From: Ponticaulis profundi
Lineage (GTDB): Bacteria > Pseudomonadota > Alphaproteobacteria > Caulobacterales > Hyphomonadaceae
NCBI RefSeq assembly: GCF_042659465.1
Contig: NZ_JBHSSW010000004.1
Coordinates: forward strand, 62,001-126,000
DNA: 64,000 nucleotides
Direction: 5' to 3'
Positions 16,806 to 25,191 of this stretch are shown here, in pieces (the first letter of the stretch is position 1; the number at the start of each line of letters is the position of its first letter). The notes under the pieces were generated by a model. That model was given only the letters and a program-made list of their open reading frames with translations. It was not told the DNA's origin and did not search any database. The translations under genes were made by a program, and so were the position numbers.

Positions 16806-16910
16806 TTAGCGGCCTTTTTTCGCCTTAGGCTTACCAGCTGCTGGGGTTTGAGCTGGTTTTACAGATGGCGTACCTGGTTTAGACGGTTTGCCAGCTTTAG
16901 GTTTGGACAT
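16806..16910 (-). CDS. 34-residue Lys/Pro/Ala-rich basic peptide
   Basis: On the minus strand an ATG (16908-16910) opens a 35-codon frame ending in TAA (16806-16808). The product is low-complexity, with repeated KP/KPG units, starting MSKPKAGKPSKPG and ending KPKAKKGR. It has nine lysines, one arginine and no acidic residue, like a histone-H1-type tail. Support for expression is an SD-like CAGGG eight bases before the ATG and an intrinsic terminator 46 bases after the stop in the right orientation. I know no function; nucleic-acid binding is only a guess from charge. Confidence 0.5.
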   Translation of the reverse strand: MSKPKAGKPSKPGTPSVKPAQTPAAGKPKAKKGR

Positions 16911-17225
16911 TGAAGTCGCCCTGATGCGAGCACGTGACTGGCTCGCGAAGCGCTGAAGCACCTCGCTTCAACCCTTGTAAAATACACCAGATAACAATGG
17001 GCTACAAAGGGATTTTCGATTGTTACAAATAATGTGATCCGGGCTGATACTGTCCGGACCCGGTGCGTTGAGAGGCCCGTTCGCGGCTTCATTCTTCAGG
17101 CTTCCTCCGTTGCATTGGGCACGATATTGTCTGGCGCTGGGATGCCCCTTGAAACACGTCGTGATTGGTCCGCGACCTCCCTTGTTTTGCTTGATCTGGT
17201 CTGCTGAGGCGCGTAGCGAGAAAGC
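16911..17225. other. Intergenic stretch without recognised gene
   Basis: These 315 bases between the basic micro-ORF and the pseudouridine synthase hold the divergent promoter space. I see no coding frame with a convincing start, no tRNA and no strong hairpin. Confidence 0.5.
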
Positions 17226-18023
17226 ATGACGAGTTTTGAGAAAACCTATTCCGGTGATGAGCCCGTGCGCGTCAATAAATGGCTTGCGCAATCCGGTGTT
17301 TGCTCGCGCCGTGAGGCCGAAGCGCTGATCCTGTCCGGGACCGTGTTCATCGACGATGAAAAGGTCGAGGATGCAGGGCGCAAAATTCTTCCCGGTCAGA
17401 CGCTGAAGCTCTCAGAAGCCGGAACCGGCGAACTGGCGTCAAAGCGTACTATCATGCTCAACAAGCCGGTTGGTTTTGTGTCCGGCACGCCGGAAGAGGA
17501 GCAAATTCCTGCCGTTCGCCTGCTCACCCGGGACAATATGGTCGGCAAAGCTGCGCCTGTGAAAGGAAGCGATAGTCTCGCGCCGGTTGGCCGCCTTGAT
17601 ATGGATTCGCGCGGACTGTTGATCATGTCGGATGACGGACGCGTCGCCAAAGGCGTGATCGGTCCGGAAGCCGATCTCGAAAAGGAATACATTGTCCGCA
17701 TTCGTGGCAAGATCACAGGCACCAAGATGAAGCTGCTTCGCCACGGGCTGGAACTTGATGGCCGCGAATTGAAGCCTGCGCGCGTGACAGGCGTTGCAGA
17801 TCAGACCTTGCGATTTGTGCTGCGTGAGGGCCGCAACCGGCAAATCCGGCGCATGTGCGATCTGGTGGAATTGCGTGTCATCGATCTCGTCCGGGTGCGC
17901 ATTGGTGCGCTGAAGCTTGGTGGTTTGCCCGAAGGACGCTGGAAAGAACTCAAGCCACATGAAATCGAGGCTTTGCTCCGCAATCCTTCACTCGATGAGT
18001 TGAAGGGCAAAAAGAATAGCTGA
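17226..18023 (+). CDS. rluF: 23S rRNA pseudouridine synthase, RluF-like
   Basis: The 265-residue protein has an N-terminal S4 RNA-binding domain (about 15-75, VRVNKWLAQSGVCSRREAEALI) and a RluB/RluE/RluF-family catalytic domain. The catalytic Asp lies in VGRLDMDSRGLLIMSDDG. The C-terminal motif REGRNRQIRRMCDLVELRV, with QIRRMC, resembles RluF (E. coli U2604) more than RluB. It modifies uridines in the large-subunit rRNA. Assignment to RluF rather than another family member is moderate. It has a large upstream space and no operon partners. Confidence 0.85.
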   Translation: MTSFEKTYSGDEPVRVNKWLAQSGVCSRREAEALILSGTVFIDDEKVEDAGRKILPGQTLKLSEAGTGELASKRTIMLNKPVGFVSGTPEEEQIPAVRLLTRDNMVGKAAPVKGSDSLAPVGRLDMDSRGLLIMSDDGRVAKGVIGPEADLEKEYIVRIRGKITGTKMKLLRHGLELDGRELKPARVTGVADQTLRFVLREGRNRQIRRMCDLVELRVIDLVRVRIGALKLGGLPEGRWKELKPHEIEALLRNPSLDELKGKKNS

Positions 18024-18115
18024 TCATCGTTGAATACCTCTCTTTTTGAGGGAAGCTGTTTGGATCGCCGGAAAGCTGTGCTGATCTGCCATGGAGTGGA
18101 ACTCGGGGAGAGATC

Positions 18116-18808
18116 ATGAAAGCTTTTCTGACGATCATCGCAGCCATTGGGCTATCGGCCTGTGCCCATGCTGAGGAGCCGCCAGAGGCCGCGAAAACGG
18201 GCGAGCCCGGATTTGCAAATGCGGGCGCGACGATCCCTGATCTCCTTGTCGACATGCGCTATACGACCGACCAGAATTTTGTTGGCGCACCGATTGATGC
18301 CTATGAGGCCCCTAATTGTCTTCTGACAGAACCCGCCACACAGGCGCTGGCGCTGGTTCAGGCGGAACTGAAGACATTCGGCCTCGGGCTGAAAGTCTTT
18401 GATTGCTATCGTCCGGCAACATCGGTGGCGCACTTTGCACGATGGGCAAAGGATCTGGATGATCAGGCAACAAAGCCGGAATATTACCCCAATGTTCCAA
18501 AGTCAGACCTGTTCAGGCTTGGCTATATCGCTGAACGATCCGGCCATTCCCGAGGCAGCACGGTCGATCTGACCATCATGGATCTGAACACCGGTGAAGC
18601 GCTGGATATGGGATCGGCGTTCGACCTGTTTGACACGTTTTCCTGGCCATCTGATCCACGACCGACCGCGCAGCAGAGAGCCAATCGCGCGCTTCTGCAG
18701 TCTGTCATGACCAAACACGGATTTCGCGGTCTGAAAGAAGAATGGTGGCATTTTACGCTCAATGATGAGCCCTATCCGGACACCTATTTCGACTTTCCCG
18801 TCCGATAG
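18116..18808 (+). CDS. D-alanyl-D-alanine dipeptidase (VanX/DdpX type, M15D)
   Basis: The 230-residue exported protein has the M15D zinc site: H144 and D151 in SGHSRGSTVDLTI, and E209 and H212 in EEWWHFT. R99 lies in DCYRPATS, the arginine that stabilises the transition state. The N-terminus ends in LSAC at residues 13-16, an acceptable lipobox, so it may be a periplasm-facing lipoprotein. The enzyme would cleave D-Ala-D-Ala, allowing re-use of D-Ala from peptidoglycan. No van ligase genes are near, so a recycling role is more likely than glycopeptide resistance. An SD (GGGGAGAG) precedes the ATG. Confidence 0.88.
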   Translation: MKAFLTIIAAIGLSACAHAEEPPEAAKTGEPGFANAGATIPDLLVDMRYTTDQNFVGAPIDAYEAPNCLLTEPATQALALVQAELKTFGLGLKVFDCYRPATSVAHFARWAKDLDDQATKPEYYPNVPKSDLFRLGYIAERSGHSRGSTVDLTIMDLNTGEALDMGSAFDLFDTFSWPSDPRPTAQQRANRALLQSVMTKHGFRGLKEEWWHFTLNDEPYPDTYFDFPVR

Positions 18809-19174
18809 TCAGTCGCCCAGAGACTTCAGTTCGTCCTCAGTAAACACACGTGAGCGGGTGAGAAATCGCTTCTCCCGTCCATTGTCGAGTGAGAACATAC
18901 CGCCGCGACCTGGCACGACATCCAGAATGAGTTGCGTGTGTTTCCACACTTCGAACTGGCTGGCCGAGATATAGACCGGTACGCCATCAATGGTGCCGAG
19001 TTTTACATCGCGTTCCCCGACCTTGAAGTCATCAGCCGGATAGCACATCGGGCTTGAGCCATCACAGCAACCGCCGGACTGATGGAACAGAATATCCGGC
19101 ACGTCCCGGCAGATTTCTGCGATCAGGTCTCGGGCAGCAGGCGTTGCGCTAACGCGGGGCGGCGTTTCGGGCAT
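18809..19174 (-). CDS. DUF779 protein, aldehyde-dehydrogenase partner
   Basis: The 121-residue protein has the DUF779 pattern: HQSGGCCDGSSPMCY (Cys36, 37, 44), then VYISASQFEVWKHTQLILDVVPGRGGMFSLDNG. Genes of this family sit next to AldB/ExaC-type aldehyde dehydrogenases, and that is the case here: aldB lies 184 bases upstream on the same strand. The Cys cluster suggests metal binding, but the biochemical role is not known to me. The ATG at 19174 is preferred over a longer upstream frame that lacks conserved sequence. Confidence 0.82.
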   Translation of the reverse strand: MPETPPRVSATPAARDLIAEICRDVPDILFHQSGGCCDGSSPMCYPADDFKVGERDVKLGTIDGVPVYISASQFEVWKHTQLILDVVPGRGGMFSLDNGREKRFLTRSRVFTEDELKSLGD

Positions 19175-19193
19175 GAGGCTATTCCAGCGTTTC

Positions 19194-19251
19194 AAAAAAG
19201 ACCCTTTGACGTGAGGGGATGGAAGGTGTGCGAAGACCCTCACGTCAAAGG
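19194..19251 (-). terminator. 15-bp perfect stem with T6 between aldB and DUF779
   Basis: The arms 19203-19217 and 19237-19251 are perfect inverted repeats of 15 bp (GACGTGAGGG core) separated by 19 bases. On the minus strand the stem is followed by GTC and six T (complement of 19194-19199). It ends the aldB transcript or attenuates reading into the DUF779 gene, 20 bases further on. Confidence 0.75.
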
Positions 19252-19358
19252 AAGGCAAGTTTGCCAAAGGGCAGCAGACCGAAAGATGTGACCGGATTGT
19301 GAGCAATCAGGGAGGAGACATCCGCAATCCAGAACACAGCCTGCTGCCAGGCGGCGCC

Positions 19359-20882
19359 TTAAAAGAAGCCCAGTTTCTGTGGTGCGTAGCTCACCAGCAT
19401 ATTCTTGGTCTGCTGATAGTGATCCAGCATTTTCGAGTGGTTCTCGCGGCCGATACCAGACTGCTTGTAGCCACCAAACGCCGCGTGCGCCGGATAAGCG
19501 TGATAGCAGTTCGTCCAGACGCGTCCCGCCTGAATGGCGCGGCCAAAGCGGTAACAGGTGTTCGCATCACGCGACCAGACACCAGCACCAAGACCATAGA
19601 GCGTGTCATTGGCGATCTCGAGGGCTTCTGCATCATCCTTGAAGGTCGTGACCGAGACGACAGGTCCGAAAATCTCTTCCTGGAAAATGCGCATCTTGTT
19701 GTGGCCCTTGAAGACCGTTGGCTGCACATAATATCCACCCGCCAGATCACCTTCCAGCCTGGCCGCTTCGCCGCCAATCAGAAGTTCGGCGCCTTCCTGA
19801 CGACCAATGTCGATATAGGAGAGGATCTTCTCCTGCTGTTCCGATGAGGCCTGAGCACCAATCATGGTCGTCGGGTCGAGCGGATTGCCCTGTTTGATCG
19901 CCGCAACGCGCTTCAGCGCACGTTCCATGAACTCATCATAGATATCTTCATGGATGAGCGCGCGGGATGGGCAGGTGCAAACCTCGCCCTGGTTCAGCGC
20001 GAACAGAACAAAGCCTTCAATCGCCTTGTCCAGATAATCGTCGTCTTCGCGGCAGACATCCTTGAAGAAAATGTTCGGTGATTTGCCACCAAGCTCCAGT
20101 GTCACCGGGATCAGGTTTTCCGATGCATATTGCATGATCAGGCGACCCGTCGTCGTTTCACCTGTGAACGCGATTTTCGCGATACGCGGGGAAGAGGCGA
20201 GCGGTTTGCCAGCTTCCAGCCCGAAACCATTGACGATATTCAGAACGCCAGCTGGCAGAATGTCAGCGATCAGTTCTGCAAACACCATGATTGACGCAGG
20301 TGTCTGTTCAGCCGGTTTCATGACGACGCAGTTCCCTGCAGCCAGAGCTGGCGCCAGTTTCCATGCGGCCATGAGGAGCGGGAAGTTCCACGGAATGATC
20401 TGTCCGACGACACCCAGCGGTTCATGGAAGTGATAGGCGACGGTGTCCTGATCAATTTCCGAGATTGAGCCTTCCTGCGCGCGAATGCAGCCAGCGAAAT
20501 AGCGGAAATGGTCGATCGCCAATGGCAGGTCAGCGGCCATGGTCTCGCGGATCGGCTTACCATTGTCCCAGGTCTCAGCGGTCGCCAGAAGTTCGAGATT
20601 GTCTTCCATGACGTCGGCAATCTTGTTCAGAAGATTGGCCCGGTCCGTTGTCGAGGTATGGCCCCAGGCGTCTTTTGCTGCGTGCGCGGCATCCAGTGCG
20701 CGCTCCACATCCGTGGCGTCTGAGCGGGCAATCGAACAGATCACCTTGCCGGTAATTGGAGACGTATTGTCGAAATAACGTCCAGCCGCAGGTTCAATGA
20801 ACATGCCGCCAATGAAGTTGTCATAGCGTCCGCGAAAAGGTGAACGCATGCCGGAATTTGAAAGCGTTTGGGTATCAGCCAT
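19359..20882 (-). CDS. aldB: NAD+-dependent aldehyde dehydrogenase, AldB/ExaC type
   Basis: The 507-residue enzyme oxidises aldehydes (acetaldehyde or similar) to acids. It shows the NAD-binding PWNFPLLMAAWKLAPALAAGN, the general base region VTLELGGKSPN and the nucleophile region NQGEVCTCPSR, where the Cys pair is typical of AldB/ExaC enzymes. IFGPVVSV and YPAHAAFGGYKQSGIGREN complete the signature. GGAGGA lies 3-8 bases before the ATG. Upstream are a perfect palindrome and an AcoR-like regulator gene on the same strand; downstream is the DUF779 partner. The set looks like an aldehyde-inducible unit. Confidence 0.95.
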   Translation of the reverse strand: MADTQTLSNSGMRSPFRGRYDNFIGGMFIEPAAGRYFDNTSPITGKVICSIARSDATDVERALDAAHAAKDAWGHTSTTDRANLLNKIADVMEDNLELLATAETWDNGKPIRETMAADLPLAIDHFRYFAGCIRAQEGSISEIDQDTVAYHFHEPLGVVGQIIPWNFPLLMAAWKLAPALAAGNCVVMKPAEQTPASIMVFAELIADILPAGVLNIVNGFGLEAGKPLASSPRIAKIAFTGETTTGRLIMQYASENLIPVTLELGGKSPNIFFKDVCREDDDYLDKAIEGFVLFALNQGEVCTCPSRALIHEDIYDEFMERALKRVAAIKQGNPLDPTTMIGAQASSEQQEKILSYIDIGRQEGAELLIGGEAARLEGDLAGGYYVQPTVFKGHNKMRIFQEEIFGPVVSVTTFKDDAEALEIANDTLYGLGAGVWSRDANTCYRFGRAIQAGRVWTNCYHAYPAHAAFGGYKQSGIGRENHSKMLDHYQQTKNMLVSYAPQKLGFF

Positions 20883-20990
20883 ATTTTCCTCCAGTTATCC
20901 TTCGGCTTTGGGGCGCGAAGTTTCTTGAGGGTCATCTGATATGCCTCAGCTGTGCTTGTCAGCGGGGCGGGAACAGGTCGAACAGGGGAA

Positions 20991-21010
20991 GTGTCTCAGC
21001 GGTGAGACAC
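20991..21010. promoter_or_regulatory. Perfect palindrome upstream of aldB, candidate operator
   Basis: GTGTCTCA (20991-20998) and TGAGACAC (21003-21010) are perfect 8-bp inverted arms around GCGG, 109 bases upstream of the aldB start and just downstream of the regulator gene. The dyad suits a dimeric Fis-type HTH such as the adjacent regulator. No clear sigma-54 -24/-12 promoter is seen below it. Confidence 0.5.
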
Positions 21011-21049
21011 TTTCGATCAAAAACTCGAATTTCGCAGAGTAAAATTACG

Positions 21050-22057
21050 CTAGTCGGTCAGACCGTGCTTTTCGAGACGCCGGTAAAGCGTTGCACGGCT
21101 GATGCCGAGTCGTTTCGCCGTGGCCGTCATATTGCCGTTGGAGCGGGCAAGGGCGCGGCGTAATTCGCGGCGTTCTGCACTTTCCAGACCAACCCCGCGG
21201 GCCTCATTGTCTCCGAACAGGTCACCAGCCGGACGAGGGGCCTGGAAGCTCTCATCTGTCAGACCATATGCCTGACGCGCGCCGCGTGTTGCGCCGACGA
21301 CCAGATCGTCCTGATCGATGGCAAAGAGGACGGCGCCTTTCTGCCCATCGCTCGGATGGCGGAGAATGCGTTTGCTGGCAAAGGTGGAATGGAAGTTATC
21401 GGCCTCAATCTGGCGGGCCGCATCGCAGACGCTTTGATGGATGAGTTTGGCGAGTGGTCGATTGACGTCTTCGCGACAGGAGGAGACATCCAGCACAGCG
21501 GCAAGGCGTCCATAGGCATCGAAGATCGGTGCGCCCATACAGCTCATTTGTGTATTGCCGACACGGAAATGCTCATCGCGATAAATGAGGACAGAGCGCG
21601 CTTCAGAGATGCAGGTTCCGATGCCGTTTGTGCCCTGCACGGACTCAGACCAGACGGCGCCTGCCCATAAACCGGCACGTTCAAAGACCTTGTCTTCGCT
21701 GGCAGGGGTTCGCTGATCCAGCACCACGCCATCGGAATCGGTCAGAAAGACGCTGCAGCCTGCCAGACCGATACTGGAGAACAAGCGATCCATGACCGGC
21801 TGGGAAATGTTCAGCATATCGCCTGCGGCTTCGCGGTGTTCGCGGAGCTTGCGGTTCTCGAGACGGTCGGTGCTGCGTGTCTGTTCCGGATCCAGCCCGA
21901 ACGTGGTGAGTGAGCGGACCCAGGAGGCAGCCAGAGGCGACGTCGCTGCCGCGCGTTTGGACGCGACAATTGCGCGAACATGATCGGCATGGCGAAGCGG
22001 ATCTCGTGCAGGATCAGAAGGGATCGAACGGTCACTCATTTGTGTTGAATATATCAC
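21050..22057 (-). CDS. AcoR-like GAF-Fis regulator lacking the AAA+ domain
   Basis: The 335-residue protein has an N-terminal region and GAF-like sensory domain (about 75-225, including GLAGCSVFLTDSDGVVLDQRT and WSESVQGTNGIGTCI) like AcoR-family activators of acetoin and alcohol genes. It ends in a Fis-type HTH (ELRRALARSNGNMTATAKRLGISRATLYRRLEKHG). The central AAA+ sigma-54 activation domain, with its GAFTGA and Walker motifs, is absent. It should therefore act without driving sigma-54. The GTG at 22057 has AGGAG four bases upstream and is preferred over ATG 22039. It precedes aldB on the same strand and probably controls it. Confidence 0.8.
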   Translation of the reverse strand: MIYSTQMSDRSIPSDPARDPLRHADHVRAIVASKRAAATSPLAASWVRSLTTFGLDPEQTRSTDRLENRKLREHREAAGDMLNISQPVMDRLFSSIGLAGCSVFLTDSDGVVLDQRTPASEDKVFERAGLWAGAVWSESVQGTNGIGTCISEARSVLIYRDEHFRVGNTQMSCMGAPIFDAYGRLAAVLDVSSCREDVNRPLAKLIHQSVCDAARQIEADNFHSTFASKRILRHPSDGQKGAVLFAIDQDDLVVGATRGARQAYGLTDESFQAPRPAGDLFGDNEARGVGLESAERRELRRALARSNGNMTATAKRLGISRATLYRRLEKHGLTD

Positions 22058-22291
22058 GCAGCTCCTGAACGTGTATATCTACTCGCGGTTTTAATGCGCA
22101 TAATCGCGAAATTAACGAAGAAATTATAATATAAAACAGTGTTCTAGTGTTTGGCTGTTCTGCATGCTCCGCAGGTCAGGACGTCGAGTTTCCTGCGGGG
22201 AGTATTGCAAATATTCGATCGCTACTTCTTCAGTGAACAATCAGTCCTGAACTGGACTTCGTGGTTTTCCGGTCAGTATTCGAACCGGAAG

Positions 22292-22318
22292 AAAGCCTCC
22301 CGCAGGGCAGGAGGCTTT
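22292..22318 (-). terminator. Terminator-like hairpin after FMN reductase
   Basis: AAAGCCTCC (22292-22300) pairs perfectly with GGAGGCTTT (22310-22318). On the minus strand the stem ends in TTTCTTCC. It lies 24 bases after the reductase stop. Confidence 0.6.
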
Positions 22319-22341
22319 GCAATCCTGATTAGCAAATCAGC

Positions 22342-22905
22342 TTAGCTTTGCTTGTGTTTGCCGACCCAGACAGCCAGGGCATCGACAAAGGATTTCAGGA
22401 AGGCTTCAGTGCCTTCATTCGTGACATTGCCGTCTTCGGTGACCAGCTCATGCGTTTTGGCAATGTACAGCTCCGGATGCGCCATGGTTGGCATGCCGAG
22501 GGCGACCAGCATCTGACGCAGATGATGCGCCGCGCCGAATGCACCCATTGTGCCCGGTGTCTGCGCCGCAATCGCGGCAGGCTTGCCGTTGAGCACGCCA
22601 GCGGCATATGGGCGTGAGCCGACATCGACCGCGTTCTTCAGAACAGCCGGGATGGAGCGGTTATATTCAGGTGTGATGAAGAGCACACCGTCAACTGGCG
22701 CGATGGCGTCACGGAAGGTCGTCCATGCAGCCGGTGGCGTTTCGGTTTCCAGATCCTCGTTATAGTAAGGCAGATCGCCGATTTCGACATATTTGAAGGT
22801 CAGCGTGTCCGGGGCGAGTTTGACCAGGGCATCGCCGAGACGGCGGGAGAAAGACCCTTTGCGCAGGCTGCCAACAAGGATCGCGATTTCATAAGGCTCT
22901 GACAT
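22342..22905 (-). CDS. NAD(P)H-dependent FMN reductase (ChrR/YieF-type)
   Basis: The 187-residue flavodoxin-fold protein binds FMN through ILVGSLRKGSFSRRLGDAL (residues 9-27) and shows the family motif FITPEYNRSIPAVLKNAVD (about 76-95), followed by KPAAIAAQTPGTMGAFGA. Enzymes of this type reduce FMN, quinones, chromate or azo compounds with NAD(P)H. The substrate cannot be predicted from the sequence. It is monocistronic, with SD-like GGAG about six bases before its ATG and a hairpin downstream. Confidence 0.87.
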   Translation of the reverse strand: MSEPYEIAILVGSLRKGSFSRRLGDALVKLAPDTLTFKYVEIGDLPYYNEDLETETPPAAWTTFRDAIAPVDGVLFITPEYNRSIPAVLKNAVDVGSRPYAAGVLNGKPAAIAAQTPGTMGAFGAAHHLRQMLVALGMPTMAHPELYIAKTHELVTEDGNVTNEGTEAFLKSFVDALAVWVGKHKQS

Positions 22906-23054
22906 TGTGAGCTCCTGTCATTTGTGTTCCGAGCCTCATATAGGGCGATGCGATGCGTTCGTGACCTCCCATTCTCGGAAAGGCACCATTTCCAAATGGT
23001 AGGCAATGCTTTGGTCTAAACCAATGCTGAGGAAATAATCACATTAGACGGATA

Positions 23055-23501
23055 TTAGTCCGCTTCAGTCGGGCAGCGTGTCCACTCTTTGGCTGTGGTC
23101 CAGTCTGTGCGCCAGCCTGAGGAATCCTTGCCGGCGAGCAGGAATGTGTCTTCCGAGGTCCAGTCCGCCACGAAGGTGATATCCGTATAATCATTCTTCT
23201 CCGGATCGAACTGCCACCATGGAAAGCGACCGTCGAAAGACCGGACGTGCCATTCTCCCCAGCTGCCGCCTGGTGTTGAGATGTCGACGGCGTTCGGGTT
23301 CTCGCTGGTGTCAGAGGCCGAAATCACCGCAGGCGCCTCGCAGGTTGCGTCCGGTACATTGACGATGACGCCCGGCTCGTCCGGGAATGCGATCTGCCAT
23401 TCTCCGATAAACGGATCGGAATAGGATGGTGTCGCGTCTTCTGCCAGAGCAGAAGGTGTTGTCAGCGCAGCCAGCGCGCAAATCCCAGCCAATAGACGCA
23501 T
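23055..23501 (-). CDS. Exported protein of unknown function
   Basis: The 148-residue product begins with a clear signal peptide (MRLLAGICALAALTTPSALA, cleavage before EDA). The mature part is rich in Trp and acidic residues (GSWGEWHVRSFDGRFPWWQFD, ADWTSEDTFLLAG) and has two cysteines, near residues 55 and 144, which could pair in the periplasm. The ATG at 23501 is chosen because GGGGAG lies 6 bases upstream and the signal peptide starts there. I do not recognise the family; a small lipocalin-like beta fold is possible from the strand pattern. Confidence 0.65.
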   Translation of the reverse strand: MRLLAGICALAALTTPSALAEDATPSYSDPFIGEWQIAFPDEPGVIVNVPDATCEAPAVISASDTSENPNAVDISTPGGSWGEWHVRSFDGRFPWWQFDPEKNDYTDITFVADWTSEDTFLLAGKDSSGWRTDWTTAKEWTRCPTEAD

Positions 23502-23594
23502 GTCAAAACTCCCCGAAGTATACACTCAAGTGCATCATAGTGGGAAATTCAGAAAACTTATCACCCGAAATGGGGAGGGGACTGATTTTGCTGT

Positions 23595-24179
23595 TCAGGC
23601 AGTGCGCTGCGCGGCCAGAGCAACGGGCTTGAAGCTCATCCGATGCACCGGGCAGGGGCCAAGCGTTGCGAGCGCTTCTGCATGCAGTTTCACGCCATAT
23701 CCCTTGTGGCCGGAAAACCCATAGCCGGGATAGGTTTCATCCAGTTCCACCATCAGCCGGTCACGCGCGGTCTTTGCCAGAATGGATGCAGCAGAGATTT
23801 CGGCCACACTGCCATCGCCCTTGATGATAGCGCTGGCGCGGCATGGCAGATCAAGCGGGACATCATTGCCGTCAATCTGGATCTCATCCGGAGAAACCTT
23901 CATTGCCGCAATGGCGCGGCGCATGGCCAGATGTGTCGCCTGCCGGATGTTGAGCTGATCAATTTCTTCCGGACTGGCCCAGCCAAGCCCCCAGGCGAGA
24001 GCTTTCTCCTGGATCTCGGTTTCCAGTCTGAGCCGCTTCTTCTCTGTCAGTTTCTTTGAGTCATTCAGCCCCGCAATCGGGTGATCCGGATGCAGAATGA
24101 CAGCGCCGGCGCAGACCGGCCCGGCCCAGGGGCCACGCCCCGCCTCATCGACACCGCAGAGAAGGTATGGTTTCGTCAT
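23595..24179 (-). CDS. rnhB: Ribonuclease HII
   Basis: The 194-residue enzyme removes ribonucleotides from DNA and RNA-DNA hybrids. The catalytic acidic residues are D11 and E12 in GVDEAGRGPWAGPV, the Asp in IQIDGNDVP and the Asp in AAILAKTARDR. The motif GYGFSGHKGYGVKLH matches RNase HII. The ATG at 24179 is used because the family starts shortly before the GVDEAGRG motif. It is divergent from the quinone oxidoreductase gene, with only 35 bases between start codons, so the promoters overlap. Confidence 0.95.
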   Translation of the reverse strand: MTKPYLLCGVDEAGRGPWAGPVCAGAVILHPDHPIAGLNDSKKLTEKKRLRLETEIQEKALAWGLGWASPEEIDQLNIRQATHLAMRRAIAAMKVSPDEIQIDGNDVPLDLPCRASAIIKGDGSVAEISAASILAKTARDRLMVELDETYPGYGFSGHKGYGVKLHAEALATLGPCPVHRMSFKPVALAAQRTA

Positions 24180-24214
24180 GGCAACAAAGAACAGTGAGTC
24201 TGGGAGTGATTCAA

Positions 24215-25189
24215 ATGGTTGAAGGCCGCGCAATTCGTATTCATGAGCATGGTGGTCCTGACGTTCTGACAGAGGAAGCGATCACGCTGAATGCGCCGGG
24301 GACCGGAGAGGTTCTGGTCCGCCAGACGGCAATCGGGCTGAACTTCATCGACACATATATTCGCACCGGGCTCTATCCCTCCAGATTGCCGACCATTCCG
24401 GGCTTTGAAGGCGCGGGCGTTGTTGAAGCCGTCGGCGAGGGCGTGAGCGATCTGGCTGTTGGCGACCGCGTCGCCTATCCGGCGCTGAAAGCGACCTATG
24501 CCAGCCATCTGGTTGGGCCGGCTGACCGGATGGTGAAAATCCCCGAAGGCGTCACCGATGAAGATGCCGCTGCCCTGATGATGAAAGGCATGACGGCCTG
24601 GATGCTGTTGTTCGAGATCCGGCCCGTCAAACCGGGCGATTGTCTTCTGGTCTGGGCCGCTGCCGGCGGTGTTGGCTCCGTTCTGGTGCGCTGGGCGAAA
24701 GCGCTCGGCGCAGAGGTGATCGGCGTAGTATCCACCGAAGGCAAGGCGCAGCGCGCTCTGACGAATGGCGCCGACCATGTTCTGTTGTCAGACGCTGATA
24801 TTCCAGCCGAAGTGAAGAAGATCACCGGCGGCAAAGGCGTTGATATTTCCTTCGATGGCGTCGGCAAGGACAGTGCCATGGCGAGCCTCGACTCCCTGAA
24901 GCCCCGCGGCCTGTTCGTCACCTATGGCAATGCCTCCGGTCCGGTGGACCCGATTGCGCCTGTCATGCTGAACCAGCGCGGATCGCTGATGATGACCCGG
25001 CCCGGCCTGTTTCACTTCATCTCGACCAAGGAAGACCTTGATCGCGCGGCCATGGCTGTGTTCGGCGCGCTGAAAGTCGGCGCGATTCAGGCCGATATCG
25101 GCCAGCGCTTCAAACTGTCCGACGTGGCCGAAGCCCATAAGGCGCTGGAAGGCCGCAAAACGGTCGGATCGACCATTCTGGTGCCCTAG
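24215..25189 (+). CDS. NADPH:quinone oxidoreductase (zeta-crystallin-like, MDR family)
   Basis: The 324-residue medium-chain reductase lacks zinc ligands and carries the QOR signature NFIDTYIRTGLYP and the nucleotide-binding AAAGGVGSVLVRWAKALGA (Rossmann AxxGGVG), with the NADPH-preferring pattern after it. Enzymes of this family reduce quinones in the cytoplasm. The ATG at 24215 has GGGAG eight bases upstream. It is convergent with the M23 peptidase gene, with only two bases between stops. Confidence 0.88.
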   Translation: MVEGRAIRIHEHGGPDVLTEEAITLNAPGTGEVLVRQTAIGLNFIDTYIRTGLYPSRLPTIPGFEGAGVVEAVGEGVSDLAVGDRVAYPALKATYASHLVGPADRMVKIPEGVTDEDAAALMMKGMTAWMLLFEIRPVKPGDCLLVWAAAGGVGSVLVRWAKALGAEVIGVVSTEGKAQRALTNGADHVLLSDADIPAEVKKITGGKGVDISFDGVGKDSAMASLDSLKPRGLFVTYGNASGPVDPIAPVMLNQRGSLMMTRPGLFHFISTKEDLDRAAMAVFGALKVGAIQADIGQRFKLSDVAEAHKALEGRKTVGSTILVP

Positions 25190-25191
25190 TC

